Source: Actinomycetes bacterium (GTDB lineage: Bacteria > Actinomycetota > Actinomycetes > Mycobacteriales > Pseudonocardiaceae). From it: a DNA stretch of 49,067 nt. The position numbers were made by a program, and so were the translations under genes. Below the pieces are notes generated by a model. That model saw only the letters and a program-made list of their open reading frames with translations. It searched no databases and was not told where the DNA came from. This document shows, one piece after another, positions 36,347 to 46,030 of this stretch. How positions within the stretch are numbered: the first letter of the stretch is position 1; each line of letters opens with the position of its first letter. The stretch covers positions 1 to 49,067 of the forward strand of contig JAJYTH010000013.1 of the NCBI GenBank assembly GCA_021793175.1. Direction: 5' to 3'.

Positions 36347-36663
36347 AGCGACTGTTCTGGCTCGGCGTCGGTGTCGTCGCCGGAGTGACGTTGTCCCGGA
36401 AAGCGAGTGAGACGGCTCGTCAGGCGACTCCTGCGGGGTTAGCCTCGAATCTGGGAGACGCCATGCGGGAGTTGGCCGGTGCGATCGGCGCGTTCGGCGC
36501 GGAAGTCCGCGCCGGCATGACTGAGCGGGAACAGGAGCTGAACGACATCGTGGAGCAGCGTTCGGGCCTGCCGCGGTCGACCGTAGCCAGAGGGGAGCGG
36601 GCGCGTGGTGGGCACACTGCGACCGAACCCCGGACGGGGCGAGCGCGACGGGCGGAGATCTGA
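36343..36663 (+). CDS. Small membrane-associated protein upstream of alaS (DUF6167-like)
   Basis: The 106-residue protein begins with RLFWLGVGVVAGVTLSRK, a short hydrophobic anchor, followed by a helical stretch (GDAMRELAGAIGAFGAEVRAGMTERE) and an Arg-rich tail. Small proteins with this start lie before alaS in streptomycetes (DUF6167). The role is unknown. The ATG overlaps the DUF948 stop (ATGA). Confidence 0.75.
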   Translation: MKRLFWLGVGVVAGVTLSRKASETARQATPAGLASNLGDAMRELAGAIGAFGAEVRAGMTEREQELNDIVEQRSGLPRSTVARGERARGGHTATEPRTGRARRAEI

Positions 36664-36778
36664 CGGTCGCCGTCGACATCGTCGATACCGACGCCCACGA
36701 GGTCTTCGCCTGTTTTCGTCCGCATCCACCCGGTCCGTGTGACACCGCGCCGGGACAGCCTCACGCCAAGGAAAACCA

Positions 36779-39445
36779 GTGGAAACTCACGAGATCAACA
36801 AGCGGTTCCTGGACCATTTCGAACGTCACGGACACACCAAGGTGCCCAGTGCGTCGCTGATCCTGGACGATCCCACGTTGCTGTTCGTCAACGCGGGCAT
36901 GGTCCAGTTCAAGCCGTACTTCCTCGGCGAGGTGCCGCCGCCCTACTCCCGTGCCACGAGTGTGCAGAAGTGCGTGCGTACCGGCGACATCGACGAGGTC
37001 GGCAAGACCACCCGCCACAACACGTTCTTCCAAATGGCGGGCAACTTCTCGTTCGGTGACTACTTCAAGCAGGGCGCCATCGAGCTGGCGTGGGAGTTCA
37101 TCACCAGCTCGCAGAACGAGGGCGGGCTGGGACTCGACCCCGACCGGCTGTGGGCCACCGTGTACGAGCACGACGCCGAGGCGGCCGCGTTGTGGCGTGA
37201 CGTCGCGGGACTCCCTTCGGAGCGCATCCAGTTCCGGGGCGCGGACGACAACTACTGGGACATGGGCGTGCCCGGTCCGTCCGGTCCGTGCTCGGAGATC
37301 TACTACGACCGCGGTCCGGAATACGGCCGCGAGGGTGGTCCCGCGGTGGACGAGGACCGCTACCTCGAGATCTGGAACCTCGTGTTCATGCAGGAGATGC
37401 GCGGGGAGCAGAGCCCGAAGCAGGGGCATCCTCCCATCGGTGAGCTCCCGCAGAAGAACATCGACACCGGCATGGGTATCGAGCGTGTCGCCTACCTGTT
37501 GCAGGGAGTCGAGAACGTCTACGAGACCGATCTCGTGCGGCCGGTCATCACCAAGGCCGAGGAATTCTCGGGCCGTCGTTACGGCGCCGACCACGCGGAC
37601 GACGTCCGGTTCCGGGTGATCGCCGACCATGCTCGTTCGGGTGTCATGTTGATCGCCGACGGTGTCACACCCGGTAACGAAGCCCGTGGGTACGTCCTGC
37701 GCAGGTTGCTGCGGCGCATCGTGCGGTCGGTGCGGCTGCTGGGCGTGCACGAACCGGTGTTGCCGGAGTTCGCCGCGGTGGTGCGGGACGCCATGTCTCC
37801 CTCCTACCCGGAGATCGCGCGGGACTTCGACCGCATCAGCGATGTGATGCGCGCCGAGGAAGAGGCGTTTCTGTCCACACTGACCAGTGGATCACGCATC
37901 TTCGACCTGGCCGCGCAGGAGACCAAGCGCTCCGGTGGCACGATCCTGGCCGGGGACAAGGCGTTCCAGCTGCACGACACCTACGGCTTCCCCATCGACC
38001 TGACGTTGGAGATGGCGGCCGAACAGGGCCTGTCGGTGGACGAGGAGGGTTTCCGCACCCTCATGGAGCAGCAGCGGCAGCGGGCGAAGGCCGCCGCCGC
38101 CGCGCGCAAGACCGGCCACGGTGACCTGTCGGTCTACCGCAGCCTGCTCGAACAGCACGGCGAGACCCAGTTCCTCGGCTACACCGATCTCCAGGCCACC
38201 GCGCGAGTGCTCGGTCTGCTCGTGGACGGAAAGCCCGTGCGGTCGGCGAGCGAGGGGAGCACCGCAGAACTGGTGCTCGACCGCACCCCGTTCTATGCCG
38301 AGGGCGGTGGGCAGATCGCTGACACCGGTGTGTTGATCGCTGAGGGCGCCGAACTGAAGGTCCTCGATGTGCAGAGGCTCGTACCGGGTCTGTTCGTGCA
38401 CCGGGTCGAGGTCGTCGCGGGCGAGGTCGGTGTGGACACCCAACTCACCGCATCGGTGGACGGCACGCGTCGCGCGTCCATCGCCCGTTCGCACTCGGCC
38501 ACCCACCTCGTTCACTCGGCGGTGCGCGGCGCCTACGGCAACCGTGCCGCCCAGGCCGGTTCGCTCAACACGCCCGGTCGCATGCGGTTCGACTTCACCA
38601 CGCCGAAGTCGGTGTCGGACGACGTGCTCACCGAGGTGGAGGAGGAGGTCAACGACTACCTCCAGACCGACGTCGAGGTGCAGGCGTACACCACCACGAA
38701 GGACAGGGCCCTCGAACTCGGTGCGGTCGCGTTGTTCGGTGAGAAGTACGGCGACAACGTCCGCGTGGTCGACATGGGCAACTACTCGCGCGAGCTGTGC
38801 GGCGGGACCCACGTGGAGCGCATCGGCCAGCTCGGGTTGGTCAAACTCGTCAGTGATTCCTCGGTCGGCTCGGGCGTGCACCGGGTGGAGGCCCTCGTGG
38901 GCACCGACGCCCTGCGGCACGTGCGCAAGGAACAGCTGCTGGTGTCGCAGTTGGCGGGCACGCTCAAGGTGCCGACCGACGAGGTGCCGTCGCGTATCCA
39001 GGACGTGCTCACTCGTCTGCGCAACGCGGAGAAGGAGATCGAGCAGCTGCGGTTGCGCGAGGTGCTGAATTCGGCTTCGACGCTGGCCGAGAAGGCTCAG
39101 GACGTCGCCGGCATCACCGTCGTCGCCGAAAAACTCGACCAGGAGGTCGACGCGGGGGCGTTGCGCAAGCTCACGGGTGAGGTACGCAACCGGCTCGGGT
39201 CGCGACCGGGTGTGGTGGCGTTGTTCGCGCCGGCCGGTGAGGGCAAGGTCAGCTTCGTCGTCGCCACCACCGCAGCCGCGCGCGATGCCGGCCTGGCCGC
39301 GGGCAAGCTCGTTCCCGCATTCGCCGAGTCGGTCGGCGGTCGCGGTGGCGGCAAGCCCGACATGGCCCAAGGCGGTGGCAGCAAGCCCGAGGGCGTCGAG
39401 CGGGCGATCGAGGCCCTCCGCGCGGCGGTCGCGGCGAGCCGGTGA
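36779..39445 (+). CDS. alaS: Alanine--tRNA ligase
   Basis: The 888-residue enzyme has the class II aminoacylation core ([29 protein letters not shown]), the editing domain with HSATHLVH (about 571-578) and the CGGTH zinc motif (about 674-678), and the C-Ala domain. AAGGA lies 7 bases before GTG 36779. It overlaps ruvX by 4 bp and leads the operon alaS-ruvX-mltG-aroE. Confidence 0.97.
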   Translation: METHEINKRFLDHFERHGHTKVPSASLILDDPTLLFVNAGMVQFKPYFLGEVPPPYSRATSVQKCVRTGDIDEVGKTTRHNTFFQMAGNFSFGDYFKQGAIELAWEFITSSQNEGGLGLDPDRLWATVYEHDAEAAALWRDVAGLPSERIQFRGADDNYWDMGVPGPSGPCSEIYYDRGPEYGREGGPAVDEDRYLEIWNLVFMQEMRGEQSPKQGHPPIGELPQKNIDTGMGIERVAYLLQGVENVYETDLVRPVITKAEEFSGRRYGADHADDVRFRVIADHARSGVMLIADGVTPGNEARGYVLRRLLRRIVRSVRLLGVHEPVLPEFAAVVRDAMSPSYPEIARDFDRISDVMRAEEEAFLSTLTSGSRIFDLAAQETKRSGGTILAGDKAFQLHDTYGFPIDLTLEMAAEQGLSVDEEGFRTLMEQQRQRAKAAAAARKTGHGDLSVYRSLLEQHGETQFLGYTDLQATARVLGLLVDGKPVRSASEGSTAELVLDRTPFYAEGGGQIADTGVLIAEGAELKVLDVQRLVPGLFVHRVEVVAGEVGVDTQLTASVDGTRRASIARSHSATHLVHSAVRGAYGNRAAQAGSLNTPGRMRFDFTTPKSVSDDVLTEVEEEVNDYLQTDVEVQAYTTTKDRALELGAVALFGEKYGDNVRVVDMGNYSRELCGGTHVERIGQLGLVKLVSDSSVGSGVHRVEALVGTDALRHVRKEQLLVSQLAGTLKVPTDEVPSRIQDVLTRLRNAEKEIEQLRLREVLNSASTLAEKAQDVAGITVVAEKLDQEVDAGALRKLTGEVRNRLGSRPGVVALFAPAGEGKVSFVVATTAAARDAGLAAGKLVPAFAESVGGRGGGKPDMAQGGGSKPEGVERAIEALRAAVAASR

Positions 39446-39936
39446 GCGACGTCCGGCCGGACCGGCCCGGAGTGGACGATCCCGGGCCCGGTCGGCGCCT
39501 CGCTGTTGACGTGGGAGCGGTCCGGGTCGGGGTCGCATTGAGCGATCCCGCGCCGATCCTGGCTTCCCCACTCGTTACCCTGTCGCGTGATGCCGACACC
39601 GACAGGGATCTCGAGGAGTTGGCTCGACTCGTCGCCGAGCACGACGTGGTCGAGGTGATCGTGGGACTGCCGAGGACACTGGCCGACCGCCACGGCACCG
39701 CTGCGGCCATCGCCACGGACTACGCACGGCGACTGGCGGAACGAGTCTCCCCTGTCGCGGTTCGGCTGGCCGACGAAAGGCTGAGCACGGTGAGCGCGAG
39801 CCGTATGCTCTCGCAGCGTGGCGTGAAGGGACGGAAGCAGCGGGCTGTGGTCGACCAGGCTGCCGCGGTGGAATTCCTGCAGGCTTGGTTGGATGCGCGC
39901 GCTGCCGCTGTCGCACGGGAGGCAGAACAGCAGTGA
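39442..39936 (+). CDS. ruvX: Putative pre-16S rRNA nuclease / Holliday resolvase-like YqgF
   Basis: The 164-residue RNase H-fold protein has [16 protein letters not shown] (20-35), VIVGLPRTL and [15 protein letters not shown]. YqgF/RuvX is an essential nuclease implicated in 16S rRNA 5'-end maturation. The GTG overlaps the alaS stop, and the next gene begins at GTG 39933 inside its own stop. Confidence 0.93.
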   Translation: MSDVRPDRPGVDDPGPGRRLAVDVGAVRVGVALSDPAPILASPLVTLSRDADTDRDLEELARLVAEHDVVEVIVGLPRTLADRHGTAAAIATDYARRLAERVSPVAVRLADERLSTVSASRMLSQRGVKGRKQRAVVDQAAAVEFLQAWLDARAAAVAREAEQQ

Positions 39937-41816
39937 GCGCACCCTACGACGGCCCCGAACCGCGCAGGCGGCGGCAGGGGCCGCCGCGGCACCATCGGGA
40001 GCAACAGCCCCCACAGCCGCCGACACACTCTTCGCAGGACCCGTCACCACGCGGGCCACGGCATCAGGCTCCGCCGCCACGGCCCCCCAGGCATGCGATG
40101 AGTGGTGAGCACCCGCTGCCGCCACGCCGTCCGTCGCGTCCTCCACGTCATCAGGCACCCGCCCCGGATCTTCCTCCACGGCATGTGCGGAGCCAGGGTG
40201 ATCTGCTGGACGACGGGAACGTGGCGACTCCCCCTCCACCACAACCGCCGCAGCGGCCACCACGGGCACCGGTTCCTGCGAGGGGGCCCGTGGGCAGGCC
40301 ACCGATGCGGCGACGCAGGCCGTCACCGAACGACGGTGTCCCGCCGGACGACAACCCCACCGAGATCCTCGAACTCGACGAGCCCTACGACGATCTCTAC
40401 GACGAGGAGATCGAGGGCGACTACCGGGACTACGAGGATTACGACGACTACGAGGATTACGACGACTACGACGATTACGAGGACTACGACGATTACGAGG
40501 CCGACTCCGGGGACCGTGCTGCCGACGACCTCCGGGACGACGCACGTGACGACCTCGACGACCGAGGCCGGGACCGTGGTGGTCTCGGTGTCCTCGACGA
40601 CACCGAGGACCACGACGGATACGACTCCGACGACGACCGTGCTGAATCGGAGTACGACGACGAGCAGGACGACGACCCCGACACCAAGCGCGAAAGTCGG
40701 GGCCGCCGGCTGCTGAAGTGGCTGGCCGTGCTCCTGCTGTTGGCAGGGTTGAGCGCGGGCGCCTTCCTCGGCGCGCGCGAACTGCTCGGCTTCGGCTACG
40801 ACGACTACGAAGGTCCCGGCGAGAACGACGTGATCCTCCACGTGGAGGAGGGCGATGTCACCAGTGTCATCGCGGCCAAGCTCGCCGAGCTCGACGTGGT
40901 GGCCAGCCCGGAGGCGTTCGTCAAGGCCGGCGAGGACGACGAGCGGGTGCTCGGTATCCAGCCCGGCTACTACCAGGTCAAGACCAAGATGTCGGGCGAG
41001 GCGGCTGTACAGGCCCTAGTGGACGAAGACGCCAGGGTCGGGCATCTCCAGGTCAGGGCGGGCACCAAGCTCTTCGACGTCATCCAGCCCGACGAGTCGG
41101 TGACGCCGGGGGTCTTCACGTTGCTGGAGCAGGCGTCGTGTGCCCGGGTGAACGGGGAAGAGACGTGTGTGTCGGCCGATGAGCTGCGCGAGACCGCGGA
41201 TTCCGCGGACCTCGCCGAGCTTGGTGTGCCCAACTGGGCCGTGGAGAGTGCGGAGAAGGCCCCGGACGGCCGCAAGCTGGAGGGCCTGATCGCGCCGGGT
41301 GTCTACGACATCAGGCCGGGCGGAGACGCCGAGGAGGTGCTGTCGCAGGTGCTCGAGGCCTCGGCCACGAGGCTGGAGGCGGCGGGCCTGCCGAGCGCCG
41401 CGGACGATACACCGTACAGCCCGTACGAGATCCTGGTCATCGCGTCGATCATCGAGTTGGAAGGCGTGGAGGCCGATTTCGCGAACGTCTCCAGCGTCAT
41501 CTACAACCGGGTGGAGATCGATATGCCGCTGCAGATGGACTCCACGGTCAACTATCCGTCGAAGCGACCGCTTTTGACCACCACGGAAGAGGCACGGAAC
41601 AAGAAGACACCCTGGAACACGTACGCGATGGCCGGCCTCCCTCAGACTCCGATCGGCTCGCCGAGCCCGAAGTCGATCGAAGCGGCGTTGAACCCGGCGG
41701 ACAACGGCTACAAGTACTTCGTCAAGTGTGAAAAGGACGGCCGGTCGTGCTTCAACGAGGAGTACGAGGACCATCAGGCCGCTCAGAGGGATGCGAGGGA
41801 CCGGGGTGTCTACTGA
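39933..41816 (+). CDS. mltG: Endolytic transglycosylase MltG (YceG) with Asp/Tyr-rich cytoplasmic domain
   Basis: The membrane-bound lytic transglycosylase cuts nascent peptidoglycan and sets glycan length. Of its 627 residues, 1-145 are Pro/Arg/His-rich and 147-252 are extremely acidic, with a DYED/DYDD repeat at 163-189. A TM helix lies at about 258-282, and the LysM-like and YceG domains follow. The catalytic glutamate is Glu508 in IASIIELEG, and the downstream [20 protein letters not shown] block is conserved. The cytoplasmic part is far longer than in E. coli. The start lies in the ruvX stop (GTGA). Confidence 0.94.
   Translation: MSAPYDGPEPRRRRQGPPRHHREQQPPQPPTHSSQDPSPRGPRHQAPPPRPPRHAMSGEHPLPPRRPSRPPRHQAPAPDLPPRHVRSQGDLLDDGNVATPPPPQPPQRPPRAPVPARGPVGRPPMRRRRPSPNDGVPPDDNPTEILELDEPYDDLYDEEIEGDYRDYEDYDDYEDYDDYDDYEDYDDYEADSGDRAADDLRDDARDDLDDRGRDRGGLGVLDDTEDHDGYDSDDDRAESEYDDEQDDDPDTKRESRGRRLLKWLAVLLLLAGLSAGAFLGARELLGFGYDDYEGPGENDVILHVEEGDVTSVIAAKLAELDVVASPEAFVKAGEDDERVLGIQPGYYQVKTKMSGEAAVQALVDEDARVGHLQVRAGTKLFDVIQPDESVTPGVFTLLEQASCARVNGEETCVSADELRETADSADLAELGVPNWAVESAEKAPDGRKLEGLIAPGVYDIRPGGDAEEVLSQVLEASATRLEAAGLPSAADDTPYSPYEILVIASIIELEGVEADFANVSSVIYNRVEIDMPLQMDSTVNYPSKRPLLTTTEEARNKKTPWNTYAMAGLPQTPIGSPSPKSIEAALNPADNGYKYFVKCEKDGRSCFNEEYEDHQAAQRDARDRGVY
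40419..40499 (+). repeat. Tandem GAYTACGA-type repeat encoding Asp/Tyr/Glu run
   Basis: About nine imperfect units of 9 bases (GAC/GAT-TAC-GAG/GAC) encode residues 163-189 of MltG, giving DYED and DYDD units. The nucleotide repeat is closer than codon choice demands, so it has probably expanded by slippage. Confidence 0.8.
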
Positions 41817-42687
41817 GCCCAGTATGTCCACAGTGGTTCCTCGTAGGGCCGGTGTGCTCGGTTCGCCCGTGCAACACTCGCTGTCGCCCGTTCTGCACAA
41901 CGCCGCGTACGCCGCGCTCGGCCTCGATGGATGGCGCTATGACGCGCACGAGATCGACGACAAGGCTCTGCCGGAGTTCGTGCGGGCACTCGGCGACGAG
42001 TGGGTGGGCCTGTCGGTGACCATGCCCGGAAAGCGCGTGGCACTGGAGATCGCGGAGGATGTCACACCACGGGCGACGGCCGTGGGGGCGGCCAACACCC
42101 TGTCCCGGCTGCCGACCGGAGGGTGGCGTGCGGACTGTACCGATGTGGACGGTGTCGTAGGCGCGTTGCGCGCTGCCGGCGGCTTCCAGCCCGGGGGTGG
42201 GAGGACTGCCGTGGTACTGGGGGCGGGCGGAACGGCGGCGGCGGCCGTGGCGGGTTTCGGTGAGCTCGGGCTGACCGACGTGCATCTCGTCGTACGAGAG
42301 CCCGCTCGTGCTCGGGCGACGGCTGAGGCGGCACGCCGTGCCGGGCTGGACGTCGCCGTCCACATGTGGGCGGAAACTGACTTCGCCGAGCTCTCTTCGA
42401 CGGCGGCGGTGCTGGTGAACACCGTGCCTCCCGAAGCCGTGGCCCCTCACGTGGACGAGCTCGCCGCTGCGCCGTGTGTGCTCGACGTGATCTACCACCC
42501 CTGGCCGACACCGTTGGCCGAGGCCGTGGCGGCCCGGAGCGGGCGGGTGGCCACGGGACTGGACATGTTGCTCCACCAGGCGTTCGGCCAGGTGGAGCAG
42601 TTCACCGGACTCCCGGCACCGCGTGAGGTGATGCGGGACGCCCTACGAGAGGCCACCGGACACATCCTGCCGCTGCCGCTGGAGTGA
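41809..42687 (+). CDS. aroE: Shikimate dehydrogenase
   Basis: The 292-residue protein reduces 3-dehydroshikimate. The substrate-binding SPVQHSLSPVLHNAAY block, VTMPGK with its catalytic Lys, AANTL, the Rossmann motif VLGAGGTAAAAV and the final GLDMLLHQAFGQ are present. GTG 41809 overlaps the mltG stop by 8 bp and has GAGGGA about 7 bases upstream; ATG 41824 is the alternative. The order alaS-ruvX-mltG-aroE matches Rv2555c-Rv2552c. Confidence 0.94.
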   Translation, partial: STEPSMSTVVPRRAGVLGSPVQHSLSPVLHNAAYAALGLDGWRYDAHEIDDKALPEFVRALGDEWVGLSVTMPGKRVALEIAEDVTPRATAVGAANTLSRLPTGGWRADCTDVDGVVGALRAAGGFQPGGGRTAVVLGAGGTAAAAVAGFGELGLTDVHLVVREPARARATAEAARRAGLDVAVHMWAETDFAELSSTAAVLVNTVPPEAVAPHVDELAAAPCVLDVIYHPWPTPLAEAVAARSGRVATGLDMLLHQAFGQVEQFTGLPAPREVMRDALREATGHILPLPLE

Positions 42688-42782
42688 GCGGCTCGCCGCG
42701 TCGACACGACTACGGAACGTGTGCGTTCACCGCTGTTCACTTTCGTCCGATAGGGTCACTCGGTGAACGCGTTGGAGGTGCG

Positions 42783-43973
42783 ATGCGCAAGACGTGGGCG
42801 GTGGCGTTGGCAGCCACTCTGGTGCTGTCGGTGACCGGTGGAACGGCTCAGGCGAGGCCGGGGCCTCAGGACACGGTGCGTTTCGCGACGTTCAACGCCT
42901 CGCTCAACCGGTCGGCCGAGGGCGAATTGCTCGACGATCTGTCCACTCTCGACGACGAGCAGGCTCGCGTCGTCGCCGAGGTGATCCAGCGCAGCAGGCC
43001 GGACGTACTGCTGGTGAACGAGTTCGACTACGTACCGAACAACGCGGCCGCTGACGCGTTCCGGCGAAACTACCTGGAGGTGCCGCAGAACGGCGCCGAA
43101 CCGATCCACTACCCGTACGCCTACACCGCCCCGGTGAACACGGGGGTGCAGACCGGACACGACCTCAACCGCGACGGAATGGTCGGAGGCCCCGACGACG
43201 CCCACGGGTTCGGTGAGTTCGTCGGACAGTACGGGATGCTCGTGCTGTCGCGTCACCCGATCGACACGGACCGGGTTCGAACGTTCCAGACCTTTTTGTG
43301 GAAGGACATGCCGGACGCGTTGCTTCCCGACGATCCGGCCACGCCGGAACCAACGGACTGGTATTCGGCCGAGATGCTGGAGACACTGCGGCTGTCGTCG
43401 AAGTCTCATTGGGACATTCCCGTCCAGACCGGGCGACGCACCGTGCACGTGCTCGCCGCACATCCGACTCCGCCATCCTTCGACGGGCCGGAGGACCGCA
43501 ACGGCACCCGCAACCACGACGAGATCCGATTCTGGGCCGACTACGTGACCCCGGGGCGAAGCGGTTACATCTACGACGACGAGGGACGTCGTGGTGGGCT
43601 CCGCCCAGGGGAGCGGTTCGTGGTCGTCGGCGACTACAACGCCGATCCCTTCGACGGAGACAGCACCGAGGACGCGATCCACCGGCTTCTCGACGCACCT
43701 CGGGTTCACGACACCGCCCCGGCGAGTGTGGGAGCGGCCGTCGCGGCCAGGCTGCAGGGTGGAGCCAACGACGAGCATCGAGGACGACCGTGGCTGGACA
43801 CCGCGGATTTCGGGGACGAATCACCGGGCAATCTGCGTGTGGATTACGTACTGCCCTCCCGCGGTATGAAAACGGGCCGCAGCGGCGTCTTCTGGCCGGT
43901 GCCGGGCACCCGCCTCGACCACCTCAACGACGCCTCCGACCACCACCTGGTGTGGGTGGACGTACGCCCCTGA
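42783..43973 (+). CDS. Secreted endonuclease/exonuclease/phosphatase-family protein
   Basis: The 396-residue protein has a signal peptide (about 1-24, cut after AQA). The EEP fold follows: RFATFNASLN (33-42), the metal-binding Glu80 in LLVNEFD, LSRHPI, the GDYNADPFDG motif and the terminal SDHHLVWVDV. Homologues are often annotated as phytase-like or extracellular nucleases; the substrate is unknown. A DLNRDGMVGGPDD loop (127-139) resembles a calcium-binding EF-hand/dockerin loop. TAGGGT (about 42752) is a -10 candidate and GGAGG precedes the ATG. Confidence 0.88.
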   Translation: MRKTWAVALAATLVLSVTGGTAQARPGPQDTVRFATFNASLNRSAEGELLDDLSTLDDEQARVVAEVIQRSRPDVLLVNEFDYVPNNAAADAFRRNYLEVPQNGAEPIHYPYAYTAPVNTGVQTGHDLNRDGMVGGPDDAHGFGEFVGQYGMLVLSRHPIDTDRVRTFQTFLWKDMPDALLPDDPATPEPTDWYSAEMLETLRLSSKSHWDIPVQTGRRTVHVLAAHPTPPSFDGPEDRNGTRNHDEIRFWADYVTPGRSGYIYDDEGRRGGLRPGERFVVVGDYNADPFDGDSTEDAIHRLLDAPRVHDTAPASVGAAVAARLQGGANDEHRGRPWLDTADFGDESPGNLRVDYVLPSRGMKTGRSGVFWPVPGTRLDHLNDASDHHLVWVDVRP

Positions 43974-44031
43974 CACCTTGCTCCGCCCCAGCGAACGCGT
44001 GTCGTGCGCGCTGGGACGTTAGCGTAGAGGC

Positions 44032-44976
44032 ATGCGCATCGCCATTCTCGACGACTACCAAAACATCGCACTCGAACTCGCGGACTGGGACTCGCTGAAC
44101 GCCGAGGTGCAGGTCTTCACCGAGCACATCGCCGACCCCGACGAATTGGTGCGGCGGCTGGCCGGTTTCGACGTGGTCGTCGCCATGCGCGAGCGCACAC
44201 CCTTCCCCGAGTCGGTGTTAAGCCGCCTTCCCGACCTACGGTTACTGGTCACGACAGGGCAGCGCAACGCCTCCATCGACGTCGAGGCGGCACGCCGACA
44301 CGGCATCGTCGTGTGCGGCACCGGATACCTGCCGCATCCGACGGTGGAACTGACGTGGGCATTGATCCTCGCGGCGTGCCGAAACCTGCCCACCGAACTG
44401 CGCGCGATGCGGGAGGGCGGCTGGCAGACCACCGTCGGTACCGGCCTGCGAGGAAAGACCCTCGGTGTGCTCGGTCTCGGGCGGCTCGGAGCACAGGTCG
44501 CCCGCGTCGGGCAGGCGTTCGGCATGCGCACCATCGCGTGGAGCCAGAACCTCACCGCCGAACGAGCCGCCGAACACGATGTCACGGCGGTGTCCAAGGA
44601 CGAGCTCTTCGCGACCTCCGACGTGCTGACGGTGCACCTCGTCCTGAGCGAACGGACGCGCGGATTGATCGGCGCTGCCGAACTCGCGGCGATGAAGCCG
44701 ACCGCGCTGCTGGTGAACACCTCTCGTGGCCCGATCGTGGAGGAGGACGCGCTGATCCGGGCGTTGAGGCAGAACGTCATCGGTGGTGCTGCCCTGGACG
44801 TCTACGACGAGGAACCGTTGCCCGCCGACCACCCGTTGAGGACGCTGCCCAATGCTGTGTTGACACCTCACATCGGGTTCGTCACCCGGGACGTCTACGA
44901 GGTGTTCTACCGCGATGCCGTGGCAGACATCGCCGCCTACCAGAAGGGCGCGCCGATCCGGGTTCTCGAGCGCTGA
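44032..44976 (+). CDS. D-2-hydroxyacid dehydrogenase family protein
   Basis: The 314-residue NAD-dependent enzyme resembles D-3-phosphoglycerate/hydroxypyruvate reductases. It has GLGRLG (148-153), catalytic Arg232 in NTSRGPIV, Glu260/261 in DVYDEEPLP and His280 in TPHIGF. The substrate is uncertain. TAGCGT ends 6 bases before the ATG and there is no spaced Shine-Dalgarno, so it is likely leaderless. It converges on the serine hydrolase gene. Confidence 0.93.
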   Translation: MRIAILDDYQNIALELADWDSLNAEVQVFTEHIADPDELVRRLAGFDVVVAMRERTPFPESVLSRLPDLRLLVTTGQRNASIDVEAARRHGIVVCGTGYLPHPTVELTWALILAACRNLPTELRAMREGGWQTTVGTGLRGKTLGVLGLGRLGAQVARVGQAFGMRTIAWSQNLTAERAAEHDVTAVSKDELFATSDVLTVHLVLSERTRGLIGAAELAAMKPTALLVNTSRGPIVEEDALIRALRQNVIGGAALDVYDEEPLPADHPLRTLPNAVLTPHIGFVTRDVYEVFYRDAVADIAAYQKGAPIRVLER

Positions 44977-45004
44977 CAACACTGGCAGCGCGGGCAGTCC
45001 TGGC

Positions 45005-45016
45005 CGAACCGGTTCG
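45005..45016. other. 12-bp palindrome in convergent gap
   Basis: CGAACCGGTTCG is a perfect palindrome between the convergent dehydrogenase and serine hydrolase genes. The arms resemble SOS box arms but with 2 bp between them instead of 4. It may be a weak terminator or chance. Confidence 0.35.
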
Positions 45017-45054
45017 CTAGACCTTGGCGGGCCTGTGTTCCGCGGTGAGGCCGG

Positions 45055-45867
45055 TCAGGCGAGTTCGGTGAGCACGGCGTCGCTGAACTCCGGCCACACC
45101 TCGGCGGCCCAGGGGCCGAACGCGCGGTCGGTGAGGGCGATGCACGCCACGCCCGCCTCGGGGTCGACCCAGAGGAACGTGCCGGATTGTCCGAAGTGCC
45201 CGAATGTCCTGGGTGAGTTGCGCTTGCCCGTCCAGTGCGGATCCTTGTGGTCGCGCAGTTCGAACCCGAGACCCCAGTCGTTCGGCTTCTGGTGGCCGAA
45301 CCCGGGAAGGACGCCGTTGAGGCCGGGGAAAGCGACTCGGGTGGCATCGTCCAAGGTGGAACGATCGATCAGAGTGGGCGCTTGCAGCTCCCCGGCGAAG
45401 CGGATCAGGTCGTTCACAGTGGACTCCGCACCTGCGCCGGGCGATCCCTTGAGGACCGTGTCACGCATGCCGAGCGGCTGCAACAGGGCCTCGTCCTGGT
45501 AGACATCGAACGCGATACCGGTGTGCTCGGCGAGCGCGTCGGCGAGCTGCTGGAACCCCGCGTTGGAGTACAGCCGTCGTTTACCGGGTTCGGCGAGCAC
45601 CTTGTGTTCGTTGAACCCGAGACCGGCGGTGTGCGCGAGCAGGTGGTGGATCGTGGAACCCTCCGGCCCGGCAGGGGTGTCCAGCTCCACCGCGCCTTCT
45701 TCCAACGCGATCAGGGTGGTGTAGGCGGTGAGCAATTTGGTGACCGAGGCGAGGGGGAACACCCGGGCCGTGTCGCCGTGGGTGCCCAGAACCGTCCCGT
45801 CGTCCTTCACCACCGCCGCCGCGGCGTTGTCGACGGGCCACTGCTCGATCAGCCGCACACTGTCCAT
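45055..45867 (-). CDS. Beta-lactamase-fold serine hydrolase
   Basis: The 270-residue protein has the SxxK motif SVTK (42-45), the YSN tyrosine motif (about 100) and an HFGQSG in place of the KTG box, as in class C-like esterases and DD-peptidase homologues. No signal peptide is visible, so a cytoplasmic esterase or amidase role is more likely than beta-lactam resistance. On the minus strand TAGAGT ends 6 bases before the ATG, suggesting leaderless translation. Confidence 0.9.
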   Translation of the reverse strand: MDSVRLIEQWPVDNAAAAVVKDDGTVLGTHGDTARVFPLASVTKLLTAYTTLIALEEGAVELDTPAGPEGSTIHHLLAHTAGLGFNEHKVLAEPGKRRLYSNAGFQQLADALAEHTGIAFDVYQDEALLQPLGMRDTVLKGSPGAGAESTVNDLIRFAGELQAPTLIDRSTLDDATRVAFPGLNGVLPGFGHQKPNDWGLGFELRDHKDPHWTGKRNSPRTFGHFGQSGTFLWVDPEAGVACIALTDRAFGPWAAEVWPEFSDAVLTELA

Positions 45868-45960
45868 GTCCTCACTCTAACCGGGGGGTGGCACGGAGCA
45901 GCGGACACGCGGCCACTGCACGTGGGCAGGCGCGCGGACAGGTCGACCGACACTGCGGAC

Positions 45961-46023
45961 ACGACTACGCAGGCTGCGGACACGACTACGCAGGCTGCGG
46001 ACACGGCTACGCAAGCTGCGGAC
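45961..46023. repeat. 21-bp tandem repeat, three copies
   Basis: Two identical copies of a 21-base unit beginning ACGACTACGCAGG (45961-45981, 45982-46002) and a third with two changes (46003-46023) lie just after the alpha/beta hydrolase stop. Partial units flank both sides (GACACTGCGGAC at 45949). The copies are head-to-tail with no spacer. Confidence 0.85.
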
Positions 46024-46030
46024 ACGGTGG

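Noticed and set aside
45005-45026. DasR-type site or LexA box at CGAACCGGTTCGCTAGACC
   Set aside because: The TAGACC half has no matching partner half, the SOS-like arms are 2 bp apart instead of 4, and it sits between convergent gene ends, not in a promoter.
45055-45867. Antibiotic-resistance beta-lactamase
   Set aside because: No signal peptide and the KTG box is replaced by HFG; the protein fits cytosolic serine hydrolases of the same fold.
45961-46023. CRISPR-like array
   Set aside because: The 21-base units are directly head-to-tail with no spacers, and no cas genes are present.
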